In this document: positions 23,701 through 35,386 of the stretch, piece by piece
Layout of the letters: each line of letters opens with the position of its first letter
How positions within the stretch are numbered: position 1 is the first letter of the stretch
Assembly: GCA_007570785.1 (NCBI GenBank)
Contig: ML661900.1
Location: forward strand, 5,228,864 to 5,292,863
Length of the DNA: 64,000 nucleotides
Source: Antilocapra americana
Taxonomy: Eukaryota; Chordata; Mammalia; Artiodactyla; Antilocapridae
Direction: 5' to 3'
Program-made: the position numbers and the translations under genes
Notes under the pieces: model-generated
The model's database searches: none
Seen by the model: the letters and a program-made list of their open reading frames with translations, nothing else
What the model was told of the DNA's origin: nothing

Positions 23701-26700
23701 TTATCCAAGAGGGAAAAAAGTCAAGGGTGACAAGGACAGAACTGACTAACCAGGGGGATCACTGGGGACAGTGTCTGGGCCAGACACTGCCTTGATGTTG
23801 CTATTCAGTCACTAAGTCATGTCTGACTCTGCGATCCCATGGACTGCAGCACTCCAGGCTTCCCTGTCCTCCACTATCTCCCGGAGTTTGCTGGAGTTCA
23901 TGTCTACTGAGTTGTTGATGCTATCCAACCATTTCATCCTCTTTGCGATCTCATGAACTGCAGCATGCCAGACTTCCCTGTCTTCCACTATCTTCTGGAA
24001 TTTGCTTGAGTTCATGTCTATTGAGTCAGTCGCCCCCTTCTCTTCCTGCCCTCAATCTTTCCCAGCATCAGGTCTTTTCCAATGAGTCAGTTGTTTGCCA
24101 TCAGGTGGCCAAAGTAATGGAGCTTCAGAATTAGTACTTCCAATGAATATTCAGGGTTAATTTCCTTTAGGATTGACTGATTTGATCCCCTTGCAATCGA
24201 AGGGACTCTCACGAGTCTTCTCCACGATGGGGTTATGAACATTTTTAAGCCAAAAAATACTGGGTTTGCCCAAAAGTTCACTCAAGTTCTTCTGTAAGAT
24301 GTTATGGGAGATCTCACATAGAAAATCCAATATTTTGGCTTCTCTCAAAAACCCGAAAGCTCTGGCACTGTGGGGCCCACACTGCTGCTCCATTTGAGGT
24401 AGTGGTGCTGAGTAACGGCTGCTTCCTTGGATGGGGTGTGCCAGTGCCATCTCCACCTAGTCCCTGCCCCTCCCTATCATCTTGCCAAGGCTCCCTCTCC
24501 TCATTTGTCTCCCACCTTTTGTGGGTTGTGGGACACTGTTCTGCACAGCATCTGAGAGTGAAGCTGGAAGCAGGGAGTAGAAGTCTCAGAGGCAGACTGT
24601 GGAAGAGCTTCAGAGGGTCTGGGCTCCCAGCCCTGTGGCAGAGCTCACAGACTCGTCCATCCTCCTGCTCCCTCCTCCTTGGAACCTACCCGCCCACAAA
24701 CATGCAGAGAACCTCCTGCTCCTGCTGAGCAGGGGAGTCCCTTCCAGGTGAGCCCTAAAGGAGCCTGGTCCAGTTCTGAGCAAGGTGGCAAAGGAAAAGG
24801 GCTGCTGTCCCCCCACAGAATCCAGCCCTGAAGATGTCACAGGACCAGCACAGGTGAAGAGAGGGGATGAAAGGCAGGATGGTGGTGAGACTCTTAAGAC
24901 CCAAGACTGTAATGGGGTAAGGTACGGGGCCAAATAAGTGAGAAGGAACCACAAGAATATACAACTTTCAAACCCGCAAAAGAAAATTCAATCTACACAA
25001 TAAAGGAAAGAGAAAGGGGGAAAAAAAAAAAAGCAAAGAGAACATGATAAGTAGAAAGCATTAAATAAGATGGAAGAAGTAAGTCCTAATAGAATAGCAA
25101 TTATAGTAATTATATAATTGGCTAAACTCCCTGATCAAGATTCAGACTCTTATATTGGATGTTTTAAAATCCATCAATCACATCAAAATGTCTTAAAAGA
25201 CACACTTAAAAAGATATATAAAGCTTAAATAAAAGAATAAAATTGCAATTAGATAAAGTGGATTAAACTGTTTCCTCTCAAAAGCCCACTGAAATAAAAG
25301 TAAAGGGTTTTTTTTTTTAAGGTATGAACACTCAGAACAAAGAGAAAAGGACAAAACAAAAACCCAGCAGTTAAGATACGTTAACACATAATATATGGAA
25401 ATGGAAGGAGGCATTAACAGATCAGATCAGACAGGACCAGATGCTCTTTTTTTTTTAAATGAACATTCAGTGAATAAAAAAAAAAAACTTGTGGAAATTA
25501 AAATTACAAATAGTCAAAGAAAAAATTCAATATAAGTTTAGAAGAAATTTTTCAAAAAGTAGAACAGAAAGAGAGATGGATAATAGTATTAAAAAAAAAA
25601 AAAAAAAGAGGAGAAAATCAGAAGACCAACTTAAGAGGTCCAAAATCTGACGAATAATAAGTTCCTGAAGGGGAGATCAGTAAAATAAGAGGAGGAAAAT
25701 TACAAAAGAAATAAAATTAAATTTCCCCAAACTGAAGAACTCCGAGGCTGGAACCATTTGTTCTGCCCACAGGGCTCTGAGAAGGTGGCATGCGTTAGGC
25801 TCAAGGAACCTGGAGTCTCACGTCCTGGCCCCCACTGAGGGTGGGTGAGAGGAGCCTGGGCCCACACCAGCCTCTCTGGAAGCCACATCCTCCTGTATTG
25901 ACGTATACAGGGTTCGCAATCAGCAAAACCTCAGGAGTTCTTCTCCCCCATGTTGCTGCTAAACCACAAGCCCCAAACTCTACTTGCACTGTTACTTTCC
26001 CAAAAGCAGTCCCTCACATTTCCCTGGTGAATTCCACCTTCCCAGAGCTGGCCCACTGTTTTTGCTCAGTCAGTGAAGAGCTCCTAAAATCTCAATCCTG
26101 TTCCCCCTGGCCTGTTCTCTGCCAGTACCACCATCAACAGTCCCAAGACACAAATCCAAATCATGAAAAGAACAAGGTCAAGAGCAGAGGCCTTCCCCAA
26201 GGTCCATACGGGGTTAGGCATGGGAAAGAATCAAAAATGAACCCTGGACTTCCCTGGGGGCGCAGTGGACAAGAATCTGCCTGCCAATGCAGGGGACGCA
26301 GGTTCGATCCCCGGTCCAGGAAGATCCCACTGGCCTTGGAGCAACTAAGCCCCTGCACCACAACAACTGAACTCAAGTGCTGCGACTGCCGGAGCCGTTG
26401 CACCTGGAGCCTGTGCTCCACAAGAGAAGCCAAGGCAACGAGAACTGCACACTGCAACTAGAAAGTAGCCGCTGCTTATCTCAACTGGAGAAAAGTTCAC
26501 GTGCAGCAACCAAGACCCAGAACAGCCAAAAATAATAATAAAATAAAACTAAAAAAAAACAAGGAGAGAATGAATTTTCCCAAGTAGGACCTGTAGGTCA
26601 CCAACCACCACCTCGGCAACCCAGGACAAAAACTTGCTCAGTTCAGGAGATGAATCACCCAAACTGGGTCGAGTCTCTTCGACCACCATTTATCCTTTCT

Positions 26701-29700
26701 CAAGTTCAAAAGAAAAAACCGGAAACAAAGTAGGACTCAAGAACACCCGACCCTACCCCAGGTTATACCTCCGGCCTCCGGGACCAGGCGTTGTTTCATT
26801 GTTTTTTCCAAAGATGTGTATCAGTCATCTCTCCATCATCCTGAGTATTCACTGCAAGCTTCGGGTCACTCTGGTGACTTTTGGACCATATTCTTGCTTC
26901 ATCTTTGGTTGTGTCCTCCTTTCCAGTTAACTGCTTTCCCATTTCCTTCAACAGAGGTCTTCCCTGGTAGCTGTATCAGCTTCTGGTCACTGCTTTCTTT
27001 TCCTTAAGGGACTACTTTCTTTTATTTCTAAGAACTTCCTGACTATCCTGGACAGTTTGCCCCTTCAGATCACCCCAATTCATTCTCTCTATTCTGAAAT
27101 TTGAAAAGCTGCTTCCTGAGGAGCTAGTTGCCCTGCTCTCCCCAGGCTCTCCAAACAGCCTGCCAGTTCTCAAACTGAGGACTGTGCCTATGGCCAGCCT
27201 TCAGAAACATCCCAGTTCGACGATGGCCTGTTCGGGGCTCCCTCTGCCCTGTCAGCCCTACCCTTCACTTCCCTCTACATGCCCCTCACCATCTTCCTCG
27301 GCTCCTGTGGGAGTTCCAACCAGGGGTCCAGGTAGGCCTCCCACCCTGGTCCACTGCTGCTACTTGAGATCTTTCCTTTAAGCTCCTCCCTAGTCTCTCT
27401 GGCTACCGTCCCAGGTTACACAGTCATTGTTAGGGAGCTTCTTGGGGTCAGTGTCTTTCTACAGAGTTATGTGAAGAGTATGTCATGAGCCATCATTCCC
27501 AATGGCCCTCCCTTGACCCCTATAAAGCAGCCACCTCTCCTTGGCAGTGACCCTGACCCCAGTGTTGTCTGGCAGGCCTGGGCTAGTTTTTCTGGTTTTA
27601 GAAGGATGTCACTTGATATGATTCTTCAGTCCCATGGGCTTTGTTCTTTCATTTTCATTCACTCTGTAAAAAGGTTCTGGGAGCCAAGAGCTGGGCCCTG
27701 GGTTTCCATACACTTTTTTTTTTTTCTTCACAAAAAAAGGCATGTCATGCTACCTTCTGAGATGCTAAGGAGCCTTGGCAAAGCAGAAAACTCTTGGGGA
27801 CAGGAACCCTCCTTGGCTTCCTCTTACACTCTTCTGGGTCCTGGGAGAAGCAGGGCTGGACATTAAAACTGTCTCTCACACCCTTCAGAGTTCCTGAAAG
27901 GCAGCTCTGTGCTTGGCCTCCTGGTGACACCTCTGCCAACAGTTTCTGTTTAACCTGAGCCTCTGTGTGATGTGACCAAGGCGTGGCCAGGCCGTATAGT
28001 ATAAGCTGCCTACATTTTGCTTAGCATTTATGGAGATTCTTTCCTGAAACTAGTTGGAAAGTCTGGCATTCTTTCTCTGTTGAAAACACATCAGCAATCC
28101 CATCTGGGGCTCCTGGGAAGTCAGGGAGGGTAAATGGGAAACAGAATTTGGGGCAATTCCTCCACTTCTACTGCTAGGCCCCTGGCCTGGCCAGGCTCCT
28201 TCCAGAGCAGGTATCAAAGGGACTTGTGGAAAAGCTTTGTCATTGCCACAGGATGACATAAATCCCATGGCTTGAATGTCCACCTCCACTCTCATCTCTG
28301 GCCTCTACTTACTACAACCATGAGCTAGAAGCACCCTTCCTCAAGCATAATAATCAAAAATGACATTGTCCAGGGTTCCCTGGGAGGCAAAACTGCCCTG
28401 ATGGAGAACCACCACTCTACAGAAATCAGCTAACAGAACTCTCTGCAGCGAAGAAAACACGTCCCATCTGTGCTGTCCAGTGTGGCGGCCTCTAGCCACG
28501 CACGGCTACCGAACACGTGAGGTGTGGTTGGTGTGATAAGGGGACTGAACTTCTGATTTTACTTCATATTAATAATTTAAATTTAAATGCAGCTAGTGGC
28601 TACTGTATTATATAGCACAGCTCTGGTATATACAAGTAGAGAAGAGCCCCAACTGGAACCCCCAGCTGAGTGGTTAGAAAAGAGCAGGTGTTCCTACAGG
28701 GCATGTGACTACGGCTCCACAGGAGACTGACAAGGACTCTAAAGAGGAAGCACCAGCCGTGACCTGACCTGGCAGAAGGCGAGGCGTCCAGAGCTCTGGT
28801 GGCTTAGTCCTCTGGCTGTCACACAGCAGAAGACCATGACACTGGGCCTCCCAGTGTTGACACTGGCAGTGCCTGGGGCCTAGGGGCCAGCCAAGCAGCT
28901 GGCATGCCCCTGAGCACGGGGGTGGCGGGGATACTATAGACAAAAGGGCTCTGGGTGCAGTCAGCACATGGAGCTGGGGGGAAGCTATGGAGGAGGAAGC
29001 CTCATTAACAAATCCCCGAAGGAGTGCCGGTTGGCCGAGTGGGTGTTCCAGTGGCTCACAATGATATCTCTCCACTGGACAGACCTTTACTGAGCCCACT
29101 GCACACATGGCAGCCAGAGCTGTAGGGGCTCAGCGTGTCTGTCTAACAAGTGGGTGGGCGATATGTGACCCTTGACTATAAAGCAAGATGGACCAGGAAG
29201 GAGTCCACACCTGCCTGGGGATTCTTATCCTCATGGCTGTGGTTAGGTGGAGTAGAGAACGCCCATATCTGAGCTCCTCAAGTCCGCTTGCTGATGGTTG
29301 TCAAGAAACCTGGTCTTAAGCCCCAGTTCTGCCAGCCCACTGGCTGGGGGATCTCAGGTGAATGCTTTCTCTCTGGCCTGGTTTCCCTCCTGAGCCATGA
29401 GCCATCTGGACCACAGGGCCTCCAAGAGCCCCTCCAGCTCACTATAACACCCTAACCCTCTTGTGACCCTTGCCCTTTCCCCCCAGGCTCTGCCATTCTC
29501 CCCTCTGCCTCCAAACTGGCCTCCTGGGGGAGCTGCTATTCTCAGCACACGGCCCTTCCTGCCATTCAAGTAGGACCAAGCTGCTAGGTCACTTCAGTTG
29601 TGTCAAGACTCTTTGCAATGCTGTGGACTGCAGCCCACCAGGTTCCTCTGTCCGCAGGGATTCTCCAGGCAAGAATACTGGAGTGGGTTGCTGTGCCTTC

Positions 29701-32700
29701 CTCCAGGGGATCTTCCCAACCCAGGGACCGAACCCGTGCTTTTAGGTCTCCTGCATTGGCAGGCAGGTTCTTTACCACTAGTGCCACCTAGAAAGCACCC
29801 AATCCCTCTGTGCCCTTCCCCAACTAAAGAAATTTCTCGAGAATGAAGCTAGAGCAGCCAGCTGCAGAGGCTCTCCCTCGGGACGCTGTTCTGGAATATC
29901 AGAGACGGACCCTGGTGCAGGAGCCTGGGGCTGGCTGCCTCTGTGGCCTGGAGAACTCACTCCCCAGGGGAGGAGGCCAGGGAAGGACAGGGCCAGCCAA
30001 GTCAGCGGAAGCCCAAATAAATGCCTCGGAGTGCTACAGCTGAACCAGTTTCCACAGCAGGACCACAGAGCAGGCAGGTGGTCCCTGCCTGGAAAAAAAG
30101 GAAAACCTCAAACCAGGCCATGTTTCTTCTGCTCTTCTTTCCTCGATGAGCAGTATTGAAAAAAAAAAAAAAAAGGCATAAAACTCAAAAATCATTCCAT
30201 GATCCCAGCAAAAGCGCCACTGACTTTAAAACAAGTACACACAGAGGTTAGAAAATAAAAACAGAATAGAAAGACCAAAATCCAAGTCTCTCGTCCTGCC
30301 CCCATCTAGCCACAAGGGTAACCACCTCCAGAGGGAAAATTACACGCAGTTAACCTAGACGTGTGAACACACAAAAGGAATCATACTATATGCCAGCAGT
30401 GAGCGAAATCTTTCTATAAAGGGCCAGATACTATTTCAGGCCTTGTCACAACTACTCTACTCTGTAGTAGCAAGACTGCAGCATCTAGCTGTTGGTGTCA
30501 GTCGCTAAGTTGTGCCTGACTCTTTGTGACTCCACAGACTGTAGCACACCAGGCTCCTCTGTATTCCACTATCTCCCAGGGATTGCTCAAATTCATGTCC
30601 TTTGAATCGGTGATGCTATCTAACCACCGCATCCTCTGTTGCCCCCTTCTCCTTTGGCCTTAGATCTTTCCCAGCATCAGGGTCTTTTGCACATGAGTCG
30701 CTCTTCACATCAGGTGGCCAAAGTATCTAAGCTTCGTCTTCAGCATAAGTCCTCCCAACGAATATTCAGGACTGATTTCCTTTAGGATTGACTGGTTTGA
30801 TCTCCTTGGAGTCCAAGGGACTCTTAGTCTTCTCCAGCATCACGATTTGAAAGCATCAAATCTTAGGTGCTCAGCCTTCGTGGTCCAACTCTCAAATCCA
30901 TACATGACTACTGGAAAAACCATAGCTCTGACTATATGGATGTTTGTCAGCAAAATGATGTCTCTGCTTTTTAATCCACTGTCTAGGTTTGTCAGAGTGA
31001 ACAAGCATCTTTTAATTTCATGGCTGCAGTCACCATCTGCAGTGATATTGGAGCCCAAGTAAATAAAATCTGTCACTGCTTCCATTTTTCCCCCTTCTAT
31101 TTGCCATGAAGTGATGGGCATAGGCAATACTTAAATGAATGGGTATGGATGTGTCCCAATAAAATGTTATGGACACTGAAATTAAATTTTATATAATTTT
31201 ATGTCACAAAATATTCTTCTCTTGATTTTTTTCAACCATTTAAAAAGGTAAATGGTTTATATTTGTATGGTTTACAGGCCATACAAAAACAGACCACATG
31301 ACTGCAGCCAGCGGGCCACACTTTGCTAACCTGAGCACCTCGCTCGTTTCACCTGTATCCTGAGCACTGCCCCACAGCAGCACATGAGATCCACCCAGTC
31401 TCCTGAACGGCTGCCTTGGATTCCACGAAGAGGTTGAACCGCAACTGGCCCACAGTTCTACTGCTGGATATTTGGTTTGTTTCCGTTTTGTTTTAAAACT
31501 ATAAACAGTGCTAAAATGAACATGCTTGTACATTTAGTGAGCTTCTGTACCCCTACAGGGTTTAATCCTGTGGGTGAATCAAGGGCTGTGACCATGTTTG
31601 GTTTCTCTAGATTTTGCCAAAACAGTCCTCCAGAAAAGCAGAAAAGATTTCATTCTGCACATATACAAGGCCCTCTTCCCTCACTTCTTAACAGTCCTGA
31701 ACGTCCTGACAGGCATTCTAGAAACAGCCTTCTCTAAGCCCAAGGTCTGCCAACTTCCTGGGGGGGAGATTTTCTCCACTTTCAGAAATCCTCTTCTGGC
31801 TCTCAGCCCTGCTGACACCTGCCCAGCAAAAGCAGACAGAGGTGTCTGTCTTCTCCATAGTGAGGAGGGTGCCAACCAAAGGGCACAAACTGACTGAGCT
31901 GACTGCTCAACTACAGAAAGCAAAACAGCCACAGCCCCTACATCCCAGGACCTTCGCTCAGGCTGCCTTTGGGTCCTAGGCCTTTCTGCCCTCATATCTA
32001 GAGGCTCCTAGCCCTGATGCCAGGAGAGGCCTTAGAGATATGTTAGTTGAGTATCCAGCCCCCACCTTACTGCAGGGATAAGAAAACTGAGGCCATAAAA
32101 AGGACCTGACCTGCCCAGAGTCCTAGCGTGAGAAATCCTCTACGGAGGGCTGGCCCCCGCTGTCTGACTCCTCCCACCCCTCACACAGGCTCCAAGGCTT
32201 CTCTGCAGGGGGCCACTCTGGATGACTGGCTGGGTGTGAGGAAGCAATCCAAATCCCCTCCTCCCCATCATTCCCTCAGCCTCCCTGGTCTGCCTCCAGG
32301 TCCGTGGCCCTCCTGGGAAGTCTGAACACGCTGATGAATCAGCAGTTGTGAGCCAGGTCTGTAGAATCACCCAGCTCCTTGCCGCCCACAGCCCAGTTGC
32401 TTTCACTAGCTGTTTGCTGGTCAAAATCTAGGGATCCCCAGGCTGCTCAGCAAAGCATGTGAACTTAGGCAAAGAGCTGAGGAGGACTGCTCCAAGGCAC
32501 AAAGACTACTCCTGGGGGTGACTCTGAAGGGAGGCACTGGGGAGATCAGTTCCATCAGGGAGTAGGGGGCAGAATAGGGGGAGGGAGGGAAGGCCACCGC
32601 CCTGGGGCCAGCACAAGGCAAGCAGGGATCCCTCGTGGGTTTCCCACTGGGCTACTCTAGGAGATGTCTACCCACAGGAAGGAAGGGCCACGGGCCCCTC

Positions 32701-34098
32701 CGAATCAGCAGGTGGACGACGGCTCCACAGCTCCTTTCAAGTGGGCTGCCTCAGCCACCCCGACACCCCACACCACAAGTGGCTGCCCTAAAGGACATGA
32801 CAACGAGGGGAGAGGAGAGGGTGAAGGGCAGGAAACAAACACCGTTAAGTGCTTCCGTGTGCCAGGAGCTGTGCCTAATCGTTGGCACAAGATGACAAGT
32901 TGTTTCAGCTCTGCCCTCCTCCCCCAGCCTTGAAAGCAGCCTGAGGGGATGGGTGACAGTCCTGATTTTCATTTTAACATGACAAAGGCAGGCTCCCAGA
33001 GGCTAACTCCCGGAATCCTCCCTGCTAGGTCACTGCCCTTCTGAAGTTGTTCAGCTTCAACTCCAGGCTGAGAAGGGGAGCCAAGCCCCGTTCCAGACGT
33101 GGCCGGTCAGCAACAGAGGCTAGACTAAAAGGCCGAGGGCCGGCTGGAGAGCCTCCCTGCTCCAGGCAACCCTCTCCTCACACCCGGATAAATGCTGGCC
33201 CTGTGGGATGGCAGGAAGCAGTAGAGCTGCCATTTCCCTCTGCTCTGAGGCTGCCCATCTGTTTCCTGGGATAGGACTCCCTGCCCCCACCCAGCCCCAG
33301 GCCGGAAATTCACTTGCTCTGGGGCTATGGGAAAAGGGAACTGCATGGCTCCCTCCCTCCGCAGAGGGCTGCGGGAGAGGCTGCCTCCCGCCCTCAAGGC
33401 TCTCACTGGCCAGCTGGGTTCTGGGCACAGGAGAAGGGGGCAGGCCAAAGGGGTTCCTGCCCCACCAGCACCATTATCCAGCCTCAGAGCAGCTATAACA
33501 CCCTCCCCTCCGCTGGCCTGACTGGCATCCCTGGCTGCCTGGAGGGTGAGGTAAGGGGGTGACTTTCTGAGTATAAGTTTGTGGAAAGTTAAGGAAAAAA
33601 AAAAAAAAAGGTTTCCCGCCCCTGCCTGTGAGTCACGACATGGTCATCTGCAAGTGAGCACTGCCCCCTGCTGGGCGCTTCGGGTACACCCACCTGTGTC
33701 CCCGTTTAGGTGCTGTGCAGACATAAGCAAGGAAAAAGCACACCCTGCACCCTAGCAGTTTAACACCCCACAAAAATTGCGTCACAAACGGTGTCAAAGG
33801 TCGTGTATGGCTCCCCAGCTTGGTCGAGATTCTCTTCTCAACCAAACATTAGTCAGGCTCTCTTGAGCCACTTTGCAACTAGGCCTGTCCCCAGGCTTCG
33901 TCCTCCTCAGCAAGATTCCTGCTGCTACACTGGTTTACTAGCCAGAATCTCGCACCCTCCCTATGTGACCAGTCTGGATATCTCACCAGGCTCCTCATCT
34001 CCCAACACTCCCTAGACGATGTCTGATCACCTGGGCTGCCTTCAGAATCAGCCAGGACAGTTTTGCTAAAATCTCCCTTAGCCTGATGTTTTCTCTTA

Positions 34099-34154
<56 letters not shown>

Positions 34155-35314
34155 ACTCCTTGGCTACAAAGCCCCACTTTTCCTTGCAGTATTCATAATT
34201 AAACCCAAGCCCCACTTTTCCTTGCAGTATTCATAATTAAACCCAATCCTATGAAGTCTAGTTTCCCTTATCGCAATAGTTTTCCTGAGTAAAATCTCTT
34301 TTGCCCACTTCTGGTTTTTCTTTAACACAGCAAATGAACAAAACCATATGGGCTGAGGCAGGCCAGGAAGGCTTTTACGTAAAGTGTTTGTGAAGAAATT
34401 GAAAGGGCAAGGAAGAGTAGGGAGGGTGGCACAGCTGGAAGGGGCTGGCCCAAAGCCAAGGCCATCCGGGGCTGCTGGAGGGTAACAAACCAACAAAGGG
34501 CCTAGGATATATGAAGAAGTGGGGTTATCACTTGTTGGCTTTCACATTTTTTAAAGCCTTCAACTTTTCCCACAAAAGGATCTTCCCTGGAACGCCATAC
34601 ATAAACTGATTAATGTTGAGGTGATCGGAACAAAGGCAAGGGGCTAAGCCCCCTACCCCTGGCACACCGTGGTGGCCTCTAAGCCTCTCTGAGCATCTGC
34701 AGGAGCAGAGTTTGAAACCTCAGCTGCAGGCAACGGGGAGTCGCTAAGGTTCCAGTGTATTTGGACTAACAGGACAGCCATGGCGTCCGACAAGGAGGGA
34801 GGATAGAGCAGCACTGTCCAGGATGGAGCGAAGGCAGAGGCAGGGAGCCCGCGGCCGCCAGGGGGCGCGGAGAACTTGCCACACTTCTCCAGCCAGCCCG
34901 TTTCCACACTAGGACCTGAAGGAACTGAAGGTCAGGGTTTGGGAAGCCAAACCCTCCATTCACCAGTGTTCCTTTCCCAGTATCCTCTCACTGTGTCTAC
35001 CTAATCTAGTTCCTGGTTATACTGTCCCACTCGTCTGTGTCTGCAGCGCCCCCCCACATACCAATACACACAAAGGACTTCCACAAACACCACGATTAAG
35101 AAAAAGAAAACCCCAAGTACTGCACAAAAATGGGCTGGCCCCAGGGCACTAATGTCAGAGGCTGTCTGGTTAGGATACTCACCCCAGGAATGTCCAAAAG
35201 CTTTGACACCAGAAGAGGCAACTTCAGGGCTGCAACACTCCCAGTGACACCCACGAGAACACGGAACTGTCTTCTCAAGGGTGCAGCGGCTGAACATGTG
35301 GTCCTTGGTTCCAT
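17704..35314 (-). CDS. PPCDC: PPCDC, phosphopantothenoylcysteine decarboxylase (203 aa, five coding exons)
   Basis: The coding exons are 35314-35183, 22909-22814, 21931-21803, 18324-18156 and 17789-17704 (612 nt including TGA). All introns are GT-AG. The enzyme is an FMN-dependent HFCD flavoprotein that converts 4'-phosphopantothenoylcysteine to 4'-phosphopantetheine, a step of coenzyme A synthesis in the cytosol. Residues 20-30 hold the flavin-fold GVTGSVAALK strand-loop. H87 sits in VLHIDLRRWAD, the position of catalytic His90 of plant HAL3a. PLDANT is at 101-106, PAMNTAMW at 136-143 (N139, M142), and C172 lies in the VCGD flap followed by GLGAMAE. The offset of three from the plant enzyme is constant across all four key residues. 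At 203 aa it is one residue shorter than human, in the variable N-terminus. No disruption is seen. Confidence 0.97.
17790..18155 (-). other. PPCDC intron 5
   Basis: 366 bp, GTGGGT to CCCTAG. No repeat is recognised. Confidence 0.9.
18156..18324 (-). CDS. PPCDC: PPCDC exon 5 (residues 120-175)
   Basis: This exon encodes T-C-V-I-R-A-W-D, the PAMNTAMWEHP substrate-binding motif and the KKLVCGD flap with C172. The acceptor is TTCACAG and the donor GTGGGT. It is 169 nt and ends in phase 1. Confidence 0.96.
18325..21802 (-). other. PPCDC intron 4
   Basis: 3.5 kb, GTGAGT to TTCACAG. It holds a MIR at 19020-19235 and a MIR/L2-like scrap near 20960-21010, and no young retroposon. Otherwise unique-looking. 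Confidence 0.85.
19020..19235 (+). repeat. MIR SINE
   Basis: TCACATGGACCTGGGTTCCT, AACTTGAACAAGTCCTTTCA, GGTCGTGAGGACAGAG and CTGGCACAAATACAGGCTCC follow the MIR consensus order. Confidence 0.65.
21803..21931 (-). CDS. PPCDC: PPCDC exon 4 (residues 77-119, catalytic His)
   Basis: This exon encodes M-W-K-C-R-S-D-P through G-I-C-D-N-L-L. It carries H87 and the PLDANT motif that binds flavin. The acceptor is TGCCAG and the donor GTGAGT. It is 129 nt and phase 0 at both ends. Confidence 0.96.
21932..22813 (-). other. PPCDC intron 3
   Basis: 882 bp, GTCAGT to TGCCAG. GC-rich and free of recognisable retroposons. Confidence 0.9.
22814..22909 (-). CDS. PPCDC: PPCDC exon 3 (residues 45-76)
   Basis: This exon encodes LEVAVVTTERAKHFYS and on to DADEWE. 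The acceptor is GACAG. The donor is GTCAGT, weaker than consensus at +3. It is 96 nt and phase 0 at both ends. Confidence 0.95.
23797..24235 (-). mobile_element. BovB LINE 3' fragment with internal duplication
   Basis: TTGCTATTCAGTCACTAAGT to TCACGAGTCTTCTCCACGAT is the reversed BovB 3' region. A block of about 100 bp starting GCGATCCCATGGACTGCAGC at 23831 is repeated in diverged form from 23945 (offset 114). Confidence 0.9.
24961..25740. other. A-rich, AT-rich intronic stretch
   Basis: Several A runs and dispersed short motifs suggest decayed L1 sequence in plus orientation, but no diagnostic segment is clear. Confidence 0.35.
26246..26558 (+). mobile_element. CHR-type SINE, long form
   Basis: GGACTTCCCTGGGGGCGCAG, CAGGTTCGATCCCCGGTCC, GAGCAACTAAGCCCCTGCAC, GGAGCCTGTGCTCCACAAG and an A-rich tail give a nearly complete element. 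Confidence 0.9.
29586..29795 (-). mobile_element. Bov-tA SINE
   Basis: Reversed full-length element with CTCCAGGCAAGAATACTGGA near 29665 and the tRNA-like head at 29710-29793. Confidence 0.9.
30487..31128 (-). mobile_element. BovB LINE 3' fragment (end of reverse-transcriptase ORF and 3' UTR)
   Basis: On the minus strand a frame from 31127 to 30840 encodes the BovB C-terminal region, with FIYLGSNITADGDCSHEIKR and MVFPVVMYGFESWT. The 3' UTR follows to 30487. The element is truncated at its 5' side and has lost residues around the RRLLLG-type stretch. Confidence 0.92.
31340..31640 (-). mobile_element. Old L1 3'-region fragment
   Basis: ACTGCTGGATATTTGGTTTG, AACAGTGCTAAAATGAACAT and TTTTGCCAAAACAGTCCTCC match the reversed end of old mammalian L1 elements. 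Confidence 0.55.
34103..34153. repeat. (AC)n microsatellite, about 25 units
   Basis: An uninterrupted AC dinucleotide run in PPCDC intron 2. It is likely polymorphic in length. Confidence 0.98.
34169..34244. repeat. Perfect 38-bp tandem duplication
   Basis: The unit starting AAGCCCCACTTTTCCTTGCA at 34169 repeats without change at 34207. It starts 15 bp from the AC microsatellite. Confidence 0.97.
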
Positions 35315-35386
35315 GGGTGGTGGCTTCGAGTTCTGGGAGCCTCCTGCCAGAATTGGGCTCCATAAAGCTCGGTCAGGATTTAGGAT
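35183..35386 (-). CDS. PPCDC: PPCDC exon 2 (5' UTR end and residues 1-44)
   Basis: The acceptor TGCCTTTAG precedes 35386. 72 nt of 5' UTR lead to the ATG at 35314-35312 (G at +4, C at -3), and coding runs to D-I-P-G at a GTGAGT donor. An earlier ATG at 35363-35361, in another frame, opens an overlapping uORF. The main ATG is chosen because the protein aligns from M-E-P onward with human PPCDC. Confidence 0.93.
35361..35363 (-). promoter_or_regulatory. Upstream ATG opening an overlapping uORF in PPCDC
   Basis: This ATG (context TTT-ATG-G) lies 49 nt before the main start in a different frame. After splicing, the frame runs through exon 2 and stops at a TGA early in exon 3, giving 68 codons that overlap the main ORF. 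Confidence 0.6.

Larger units (their letters stand above)
22910..35182 (-). other. PPCDC intron 2
   Basis: 12.3 kb, GTGAGT to GACAG. It contains BovB fragments (23.8 and 30.5 kb), a CHR SINE (26.2 kb), a Bov-tA (29.6 kb), L1 pieces, a (GGCCA)4 run at 22988-23007, an AC microsatellite and a 38-bp tandem duplication at 34.1-34.2 kb. 24961-25740 is A-rich and L1-like. 26560-29585 and 31640-34100 show nothing I can name. Confidence 0.85.

Noticed and set aside
26246..26558. Possible tRNA genes suggested by GGTTCGATCC box-B-like sequence in this and other SINEs
   Set aside because: These are tRNA-derived SINE heads, not genes; cloverleaf pairing is not kept and the SINE body follows each one.
33879..34177. 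Open frames encoding long Cys-Val repeats
   Set aside because: They are simply translations of the AC microsatellite.
35001..35363. A 120-codon frame starting M-E-P-N-S as the true PPCDC start
   Set aside because: It is out of frame with the conserved PPCDC protein and reads into the intron. It is kept only as a uORF candidate.
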